Of a stretch of 5,722 nucleotides of DNA, positions 1 to 5,722 are shown one piece after another. Origin of the DNA: Microbacteriaceae bacterium (lineage in GTDB: Bacteria > Actinomycetota > Actinomycetes > Actinomycetales > Microbacteriaceae); contig JAKONM010000279.1 in NCBI GenBank assembly GCA_022701925.1, positions 1-5,722 on the forward strand, written 5' to 3'. The first letter of the stretch is position 1. Each line of letters opens with the position of its first letter. The position numbers and the translations under genes were made by a program. The notes beneath the pieces are model-generated. The model searched no databases and was not told where the DNA came from. It was given only the letters and a program-made list of their open reading frames with translations.

Positions 1-1903
<1,903 letters not shown>

Positions 1904-1921
1904 GCTGTGCTCCTCTTGCTT

Positions 1922-1938
1922 GCCCGGCTCCACCGGGC
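1922..1938 (-). promoter_or_regulatory. Hairpin in clpC leader, just upstream of the ribosome binding site
   Basis: A perfect six-base-pair stem (GCCCGG/CCGGGC) encloses a five-base loop, TGGAG on the transcript strand. It ends six bases before the GAGGAG ribosome binding site of clpC. The loop carries a GGAG that resembles a ribosome binding sequence. A role in translation control or mRNA stability is inference from position only. Confidence 0.4.
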
Positions 1939-1953
1939 GACGTGGCGGACGGT

Positions 1954-1972
1954 CGATGGAGGGACTCCACCG
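1954..1972 (-). promoter_or_regulatory. Second hairpin in clpC leader
   Basis: On the transcript strand CGGTGGAG-TCC-CTCCATCG can fold into an eight-pair stem (one G-U pair) with a three-base loop. It shares the sequence CCGGTGGAG with the hairpin at 1922-1938, 37 bases away. If clpC transcription starts near 1978, both hairpins lie in the untranslated leader. Confidence 0.4.
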
Positions 1973-1984
1973 GCGCCGTGATCG

Positions 1985-1990
1985 AGGCTA
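1985..1990 (-). promoter_or_regulatory. Candidate -10 element for clpC
   Basis: TAGCCT on the minus strand fits the actinobacterial TANNNT -10 pattern. It would place a start site near 1978, giving a leader of about 75 bases that contains two hairpins. The hexamer expected 17 bases upstream (CCGGTG at 2008-2013) does not resemble TTGACA, so if real the promoter probably needs an activator. Confidence 0.3.
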
Positions 1991-2018
1991 CGGGGCGGCT
2001 CCCCCGCCACCGGTGCCT

Positions 2019-2032
2019 GTTCGCCGGGGGCT
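2019..2032. promoter_or_regulatory. Possible ClgR-type operator upstream of clpC
   Basis: GTTCGC-N5-GCT on the plus strand resembles the ClgR box of actinobacterial clp genes (GTTCGC-N5-GCG as I recall it) with one mismatch in the second half-site. It would sit at about -41 to -54 relative to a start near 1978, a normal place for an activator. ClgR control of clpC is known in Streptomyces, Corynebacterium and Mycobacterium. The match is short and imperfect. Confidence 0.22.
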
Positions 2033-2077
2033 GACGGCCGTGGCGCATCTCCCAGGTTCCGCGGGCGTCCGCGCGGC

Positions 2078-2089
2078 CCCGCCGGCGGG
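2078..2089. repeat. Perfect 12-base palindrome after the small ORF
   Basis: CCCGCCGGCGGG is its own reverse complement and directly abuts the stop codon of the 34-codon frame. It could be a protein-binding site or a weak hairpin. Such palindromes also arise by chance in DNA this rich in G and C. Confidence 0.3.
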
Positions 2090-2194
2090 TCAGACCGCGA
2101 GCGGGCCGGCCGGCAGCGCGCGGCGGCGCAGCGGGGTCGAGCCGCCGAACACGAGCAGCCAGCACAGGTGGGCGTTGAACAGCATCGTCCGCAT
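2090..2194 (-). CDS. Putative 34-residue small protein or leader peptide, unknown function
   Basis: I do not recognise this product. The frame starts at ATG 2192-2194 with GAGGGG at 2203-2208, eight bases upstream, and ends at TGA 2090-2092. All 34 sense codons end in G or C, as expected for a translated gene in this genome. The N-terminal part (MRTMLFNAHLCWLLVFGG) is hydrophobic with one Cys and one Trp; the C-terminal half has three consecutive arginines (23-25) and is Pro/Ala/Leu-rich. The hydrophobic stretch (residues 4-18) is short for a membrane helix. A second in-frame ATG (codon 4, 2183-2185) is possible but worse spaced from the ribosome binding site. It lies between the hydrolase and clpC, with its stop 186 bases before clpC, so it could be a leader peptide, a membrane miniprotein or a chance frame. 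Confidence 0.45.
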   Translation of the reverse strand: MRTMLFNAHLCWLLVFGGSTPLRRRALPAGPLAV

Positions 2195-2214
2195 CGTCGG
2201 GTCCCCTCGCGCCG

Positions 2215-2234
2215 CCGCACCACCGGCGGTGCGG
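2215..2234. promoter_or_regulatory. Hairpin just upstream of the small ORF's ribosome binding site
   Basis: A perfect seven-pair stem (CCGCACC/GGTGCGG) with a six-base loop ends six bases before the GAGGGG of the 34-codon gene. It contains another CCGGTGG on the transcript strand. Function is not known; it may be an operator, a leader structure, or chance. Confidence 0.3.
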
Positions 2235-2305
2235 GCGTGCCACGAGCATCGCGGGACCGGCGGCGCCCCGCACGATCCCAGTCGAGGTGCGACGCGTGCG
2301 GGTCG

Positions 2306-2335
2306 GCCTCCCCCGGGTGCGCCTCCCGCGGGTGC
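2306..2335. repeat. Tandem 15-base repeat, two units
   Basis: Two adjacent 15-base units (2306-2320 and 2321-2335) of the form GCCTCCCSCGGGTGC differ at one base only. Each unit contains a small inverted element and, on the minus strand, GGGAGG. They lie in the gene-free stretch between the serine hydrolase and the 34-codon frame. Confidence 0.6.
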
Positions 2336-2357
2336 CCCGGGCGCCGGAGCAGCGGCG

Positions 2358-2397
2358 CCGGTTCGGAGCGGCGGGGCCTGGGGCGCTCCGGGCCCGG
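2358..2397 (-). terminator. Terminator-like hairpin after the serine hydrolase gene
   Basis: The inner stem CGGAGCG/CGCTCCG (2364-2370 with 2384-2390) is a perfect seven pairs around a 13-base loop. It is extended by CCGG/CCGG (2358-2361 with 2394-2397) across a small internal loop, so the structure directly abuts the TAG stop. There is no T-run downstream, as is common in actinobacterial terminators. Confidence 0.45.
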
Positions 2398-3729
2398 CTA
2401 GAGCACCGGGTTCCGCAGGGTCAGGTGCGTGTTGTCGACCCACCCGGTGCGGCCGTGGATGCGCACCAGGTACCGCGTGCGGATGCTGTCGATCACCTCG
2501 ACCCGGGTGCCCGCGCCGAAGCGGCCGAGGACGTGCGAGCCGCGCGCGGCGGACGCGGTGAGCACGAGCGGCCCGGTCGCCCGCATCTGCTGCCGGTCGT
2601 AGTGGAACGCGCGTCCGGACGGCCCCTGCAGCTCGCGGTGCACCAGGGCGCTGATGCGGGTGATCGCCCCGGTCGTCGCCCCGCGGTCGCCCATGACGGT
2701 CAGCACGTACCGGGTGCGCCTCCCCCACACGATCGCGGCGTCCGTCTGCACGAAGCCGGTCGCCGTCCACAGGCTGCCCGGCTTGGACGCCTGCCGGGTG
2801 CCCTCGGGCAGCCCGGGCGGGATCGCCTCCCGCCACACGTGCGTCTCGAGCAGCCGCACGAACGCCGCGGTCGAGCGCTCCGACACCAGGCGACCCCGCG
2901 CCAGCCGGTCGAGCAGGCGGGTGACATCGGCCGTCGTGGTGGTCTTGGTGCGCCGGCCGTCGTACCAGAACGTGGTGCCGGTGAGCCCGTGGCCGTGCAG
3001 CAGCCGGTTCAGCCGCGCGACCCCGACACGGGCCAGGAGGTCCTGCGCGCAGAAGTTGTCCGAGGGCTCGATCATCGCCCGCAAGCAGCTGCGCACCGTC
3101 AGCCCGCTCCGCACGCGATCGGCGTAGCGCAGCGCGCCCTGGTCGATGCGGGTGAAGACCCCGTAGGCGACGAACAGCTTGTAGACGCTCGCCGGCTCGC
3201 GGTGCCGCGCGGCGTCGACGGCGACCTGCCGGCGGCCGCCGTCCAGCTCGTCCACCTGCAGCGCGTACCGGCCGGGCAGCCGCCGCAGCAGCGCGGTGAG
3301 CCGGGCCCGCAGCCGGCGCTCCGAGGTGACGCCGGGAGCCGCCGTGCGCGGAGCGGAGGTGACGGTCGCCGTGGCGCCGCCCAGCTCCGCGGTGACGCGC
3401 ACCCGGATCCGGTGGTCCACGTCGGCCGAGGTGAGCCGGTAGCGGGCGGCGGTGGCGCCCTCGACCGGCAGCCCGGCGCGCAGCCACTGCACCCGCACCG
3501 CGGACGGCGTCGCGCCCCAGGCGAGCCCGTCGAGGCCGGCGATCAGCACCCCGCCGTCACGGGCGGAGCCGGTCACCGCCACCGAGGCCGGCGCGGCCAG
3601 CACCGGACCGGACGGGGCGGAGGTCGGGGAGGCGGCGGACCCTCGCGCGCCGTCGTCCGCGAGGGCGGGCACGGCCCCGCCGAGGCTCAGCGACACGACC
3701 AGCGCGGCGGCGGCGAGCGCGCGGTGCAC
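2398..3729 (-). CDS. Secreted serine hydrolase (beta-lactamase/PBP-like) with Ig-like and SH3-like modules
   Basis: This 443-residue protein is probably exported and acts on the cell wall or its peptides; the true substrate is unknown. It has a signal peptide (residues 1-24, cleavage after Ala22-Leu-Ala24), a low-complexity linker, an Ig-like module (about 48-127, with VQWLRAGLPVEGATAARYRL), a class A beta-lactamase-like domain (about 140-368) and a C-terminal bacterial SH3-like module (about 386-443). Catalytic motifs are Ser181-Val-Tyr-Lys184, Ser223-Asp-Asn225 and Lys316-Pro-Gly318 in place of the usual KTG/KSG. I see no ExxLN omega-loop glutamate, so a peptidase or penicillin-binding role fits better than drug hydrolysis. 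The only cysteines, 215 and 227, flank the SDN motif. The GTG at 3727-3729 has GAGGGG at 3735-3740, five bases upstream. It is probably transcribed alone, being bracketed by hairpins at 3817-3844 and 2358-2397. Confidence 0.9.
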   Translation of the reverse strand: MHRALAAAALVVSLSLGGAVPALADDGARGSAASPTSAPSGPVLAAPASVAVTGSARDGGVLIAGLDGLAWGATPSAVRVQWLRAGLPVEGATAARYRLTSADVDHRIRVRVTAELGGATATVTSAPRTAAPGVTSERRLRARLTALLRRLPGRYALQVDELDGGRRQVAVDAARHREPASVYKLFVAYGVFTRIDQGALRYADRVRSGLTVRSCLRAMIEPSDNFCAQDLLARVGVARLNRLLHGHGLTGTTFWYDGRRTKTTTTADVTRLLDRLARGRLVSERSTAAFVRLLETHVWREAIPPGLPEGTRQASKPGSLWTATGFVQTDAAIVWGRRTRYVLTVMGDRGATTGAITRISALVHRELQGPSGRAFHYDRQQMRATGPLVLTASAARGSHVLGRFGAGTRVEVIDSIRTRYLVRIHGRTGWVDNTHLTLRNPVL

Positions 3730-3816
3730 GGCGACCCCTCACGCGCCGGACTCCCCCGGTCGGCGCACGAGAAGGATGCGGTGCGCGCCGCGGGTGCGCG
3801 AGGCCCCGGACGGAGG

Positions 3817-3844
3817 GGGACCCGGTCGGGTGCCGACGGGTCCC
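3817..3844. terminator. Strong hairpin ending the panC-lysS-membrane protein unit
   Basis: GGGACCC-GTCGG on the transcript strand pairs with CCGAC-(C)-GGGTCCC: twelve pairs, one bulged base and a three-base loop. It begins seven bases after the TGA of the 67-residue membrane protein. There is no T-run, but its strength and position support a factor-assisted or GC-type terminator separating this unit from the serine hydrolase gene. Confidence 0.6.
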
Positions 3845-3851
3845 GCGCCGG

Positions 3852-4055
3852 TCAGGACCGCTCGGCCCGCTCCGCCTCGGCGAGCAGGCGCTCGTCCTCC
3901 TGCGCCTCGATGCGGGCCTGCGCCTCGCGCTCGGTGCGGTCGCCGCGGATGATCGCGCGCATCACGAACCAGAAGAGCAGTCCGACGCAGACCGTGGGCA
4001 CCAGGGCCCACAGCCCCTCGGTCCACCCGCCGATGCCGTCCACCAGTCCGCCCAT
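3852..4055 (-). CDS. Small single-pass membrane protein, 67 residues, downstream of lysS
   Basis: The product has one hydrophobic helix (about residues 15-36, with WALVPTVCVGLLFWFVMRAI) and then a charged tail rich in Glu, Arg and Ala (37-67) that could form a helix or coiled coil on the cytoplasmic side. I recall similar short proteins with an FWFVMRA-type helix and an R-x-D-R-T-E-R tail after lysS in Micrococcales; their function is unknown. The ATG at 4053-4055 has no ribosome binding sequence but is preceded at six bases by TACCCT, a -10-like hexamer, which suggests a leaderless transcript. A GTG at codon 5 is an alternative start. It follows lysS by 65 bases and is followed at once by a strong hairpin. 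The frame stays open upstream through lysS, but that part is only the shadow of lysS. Confidence 0.8.
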   Translation of the reverse strand: MGGLVDGIGGWTEGLWALVPTVCVGLLFWFVMRAIIRGDRTEREAQARIEAQEDERLLAEAERAERS

Positions 4056-4061
4056 GGGGCC

Positions 4062-4067
4062 AGGGTA
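4062..4067 (-). promoter_or_regulatory. Candidate -10 element for leaderless transcription of the small membrane protein
   Basis: TACCCT fits TANNNT and lies six bases before the A of the ATG. At normal -10 to start-site spacing, transcription would begin at or next to the start codon. No good -35 hexamer is visible 16-18 bases upstream. In actinobacteria many -10 elements work without a conserved -35. Confidence 0.4.
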
Positions 4068-4091
4068 CGCGCGCCGCCGCCGCGTCCCGCG

Positions 4092-4109
4092 CCTCCGACG
4101 GCACGGAGG
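4092..4109. terminator. Possible terminator or attenuating hairpin after lysS
   Basis: CCTCCG/CGGAGG forms a perfect six-pair stem with a six-base loop, starting 11 bases after the lysS stop codon. There is no T-run. If it stops some transcripts, the membrane protein gene beyond it would rely partly on its own promoter at 4062-4067. Confidence 0.35.
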
Positions 4110-4120
4110 TCGGGGGCGGC

Positions 4121-5605
4121 CTACTTGACCAGCGGGAACAGGATCGTCTCCCGGATGCCCTCGCCGGTCAGCGCCATCAGCAGGCGGTCGACGCCCATGC
4201 CGAGGCCGCCCGTGGGCGGCATGCCGAACTCGAGGGCGCGCAGGAACTCCTCGTCCACGCGCATCGCGTCGGGATCGCCGCCCGCCGCGAGCCGAGCCTG
4301 GTCGACGAAGCGCTGCCGCTGCACGACCGGGTCGATCAGCTCGGAGTAGCCCGTCGCCAGCTCGAAGCCGCGCACGTAGAGGTCGAACTTCTCCACGACC
4401 CCCGGGATCGAACGGTGCTCCCGCACCAGCGGCGACGTGTCGACGGGGAAGTCCATGACGAAGGTCGGCCGGGTGAGGTCCGCCTTCACGAAGTGCTCCC
4501 ACAGCTCCTCGACGTACTTGCCGCGGATCGGGTGCGCGACCTCGACCCCGACGCGGTCCGCGAGCGCCCGCAGCTCGTCGACCGGGGTCTCCGGCGTGAT
4601 CTCGACGCCGCTCGCCGCCGACAGCGACGGGTACATCGAGATCCGGTCCCACTGGCCGCCCAGGTCGAACTCGGTGCCGTCCATCCAGGTGACCGTGGTC
4701 GAGCCGCCGACCGCGACGGCCGCGCGCTGCACCAGGTCCTGCACCAGGTCCGCGATGCCGAAGTAGTCGCTGTACGACTCGTACGACTCGAGCATCGCGA
4801 ACTCGGGCGAGTGCGTGGAGTCCGCGCCCTCGTTGCGGAAGTTGCGGTTGATCTCGAAGACCCGCTCGAGCCCGCCGACCACGGCGCGCTTCAGGAACAG
4901 CTCCGGCGCGATGCGCAGGTACAGGTCGGTGTCGAACGCGTTCGAGCGCGTGACGAACGGGCGGGCGGAGGCGCCGCCGTGCTGCACCTGCAGCATCGGG
5001 GTCTCCAGCTCGATGTAGCCGCGCTCCGCGAAGGTCGCTCGCAGCGACGCCACGGCCGCCGCGCGGGTCTGCACCATGCGGCGGGCGGCGGGGCGCGCGA
5101 TCAGGTCCAGGTAGCGGGAGCGCACGCGGGTCTCCTCTGACAGCTCCGCGTGCAGGTTCGGCAGCGGCAGCAGCGCCTTGGACGCGATCGCCCAGCGGTC
5201 CACCCGGATCGAGAGCTCGCCCCGCCGGGAGGTGATCACCTCCCCCTCCACGAACAGCTGGTCGCCCAGGTCGACGTCGGCCTTCCAGTCGGCCAGCGAC
5301 TCGGCGCCGACCGCGTCCAGGCTCACCATGGCCTGGATGCGCTCGCCGTCGCCGGCCTGCAGCGCCGCGAAGCACAGCTTGCCGGTGTTGCGCAGGTGCA
5401 CGATGCGGCCCGCGACGCCGACCCGCTCGCCCGTCGCGACGTCCGCCTCGAGGCCCTGGTGCCGGGCCCGCACCGCGCCGATGACGTCGGTGATCGGCAC
5501 GCCGACCGGGTAGGCCTGCTCGCCGCGCTCCAGCAGCCGCGCGCGCTTGGCCAGCCGCACCTCGCGCTGCTCGGTGGAGTCGTCGATGGGCTGGTCGTCG
5601 GTCAC
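4121..5605 (-). CDS. lysS: Lysine--tRNA ligase, class II
   Basis: LysRS charges tRNA-Lys with lysine using ATP in the cytoplasm. The 494-residue length is normal for the bacterial enzyme. An OB-fold anticodon-binding domain spans about 62-145 (VGVAGRIVHLRNTGKLCFA). The class II catalytic core follows: motif 1 around ETPMLQ (201-206), motif 2 VFEINRNFRNEG (249-260, with Arg257), the HSPEFAMLE segment (265-273), FELATGYSEL (414-423) and motif 3 GGLGMGVDRLL (466-476, with Arg474). The end ETILFPLVK is typical. The first 20 residues are a poorly conserved acidic leader. The GTG at 5603-5605 is supported by GGAG at 5611-5614, five bases upstream. It starts 37 bases after the panC stop and has no obvious promoter of its own, so it is probably co-transcribed with panC. 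No key residue is missing. Confidence 0.98.
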   Translation of the reverse strand: MTDDQPIDDSTEQREVRLAKRARLLERGEQAYPVGVPITDVIGAVRARHQGLEADVATGERVGVAGRIVHLRNTGKLCFAALQAGDGERIQAMVSLDAVGAESLADWKADVDLGDQLFVEGEVITSRRGELSIRVDRWAIASKALLPLPNLHAELSEETRVRSRYLDLIARPAARRMVQTRAAAVASLRATFAERGYIELETPMLQVQHGGASARPFVTRSNAFDTDLYLRIAPELFLKRAVVGGLERVFEINRNFRNEGADSTHSPEFAMLESYESYSDYFGIADLVQDLVQRAAVAVGGSTTVTWMDGTEFDLGGQWDRISMYPSLSAASGVEITPETPVDELRALADRVGVEVAHPIRGKYVEELWEHFVKADLTRPTFVMDFPVDTSPLVREHRSIPGVVEKFDLYVRGFELATGYSELIDPVVQRQRFVDQARLAAGGDPDAMRVDEEFLRALEFGMPPTGGLGMGVDRLLMALTGEGIRETILFPLVK

Positions 5606-5642
5606 GGGGGCTCCGGGGGTTCGTCGAGGCGCCCGCCGCCGG

Positions 5643-5722
5643 TCAGCCGATGTGGACCGTGCGGTTGTCGATCAGCCGCGTCGCACCCACGCGGGCGGCC
5701 ACGAGCACGAGGGCCCGGCCAC
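5643..5722 (-). CDS. panC: Pantoate--beta-alanine ligase, C-terminal end (partial)
   Basis: Only the last 25 codons are in the window: a continuous frame from the right edge to TGA at 5643-5645, reading ...LVLVAARVGATRLIDNRTVHIG. The segment AARVGATRLIDN is the characteristic end of pantothenate synthetase, which joins pantoate and beta-alanine using ATP to make pantothenate for coenzyme A. The frame was read directly from the sequence; it is too short to judge domains. lysS follows after 37 bases on the same strand, consistent with an operon. Neither panD nor coaX lies between them, though both often do in other actinobacteria. Confidence 0.85.
   Translation of the reverse strand, partial: GRALVLVAARVGATRLIDNRTVHIG

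Larger units (their letters stand above)
2195..2397. other. Non-coding spacer after the serine hydrolase gene
   Basis: This 203-base stretch, part of the 494 bases between the hydrolase stop and the clpC start, contains no convincing gene on either strand. It holds a terminator-like hairpin next to the hydrolase stop (2358-2397), a tandem 15-mer (2306-2335) and a hairpin (2215-2234). I found no clear -10/-35 pair for the small ORF. Confidence 0.6.

Noticed and set aside
2033..2060. GGAAC-N19-CGTC upstream of clpC as an ECF or SigR-type promoter
   Set aside because: The 19-base spacing is longer than the 16-17 usual for ECF promoters, and there is no GTT at the 18-19 base spacing expected for SigR/SigH.
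2090..3487. A 465-codon minus-strand frame overlapping the serine hydrolase
   Set aside because: Most of it is an out-of-frame reading of the hydrolase gene. Only its last 34 codons, after an ATG with a ribosome binding site, look like a gene.
2398..3729. The serine hydrolase as an antibiotic-resistance beta-lactamase
   Set aside because: The fold motifs are present, but I see no omega-loop glutamate, the KTG motif is KPG, and the protein has extra wall-associated modules.
2287..4128. A 613-codon open frame on the plus strand opposite the hydrolase and membrane protein genes
   Set aside because: It crosses several convincing minus-strand genes, their intergenic hairpins and terminators, and its product is Arg/Pro/Gly-rich without domain features.
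3852..5375. A 507-codon minus-strand frame running through lysS into the small membrane protein
   Set aside because: The upstream part is lysS read in the wrong frame. The genuine product begins at 4055, where the composition becomes protein-like.

Overview
The window is very GC-rich DNA. Every credible gene lies on the minus strand, so transcription runs from high to low coordinates. The protein signatures point to an actinobacterium, most likely of the order Micrococcales. The LysRS has the actinobacterial form of its C-terminal catalytic region (FELATGYSEL, and GGLGMGVDRLL ending in ETILFPLVK). ClpC matches mycobacterial ClpC1 almost residue for residue through its N domain. Its second pore loop reads GFVGF, as I recall for Micrococcales rather than mycobacteria. 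This placement is from memory of the families, not from a search.

Layout in the direction of transcription: (1) the last 25 codons of panC (pantothenate synthesis) at the right edge; (2) after 37 bases, a complete lysS; (3) after 65 bases, a 67-residue single-pass membrane protein that may be translated from a leaderless transcript, followed by a strong hairpin that probably ends this transcription unit; (4) a secreted serine hydrolase of the beta-lactamase/penicillin-binding fold, with an N-terminal Ig-like module and a C-terminal SH3-like module; (5) a 494-base spacer holding a terminator-like hairpin, a tandem 15-mer, a probable 34-codon small gene and the control region of clpC; (6) the first 634 codons of clpC, running off the left edge.

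The housekeeping genes cover coenzyme A precursor synthesis, tRNA-Lys charging and ATP-dependent proteolysis. The serine hydrolase is an accessory envelope protein placed between lysS and clpC, where many actinobacteria carry lsr2. I see no CRISPR array, tRNA, rRNA, insertion sequence, phage gene or defence cassette. I do not see a clear new multi-gene system.

The items most worth a second look are the unannotated 34-codon gene upstream of clpC, the structured clpC leader with repeated CCGGTGG motifs, the leaderless-type start of the small membrane protein, the near-identical 65-base duplication inside clpC, and the odd active site of the serine hydrolase.
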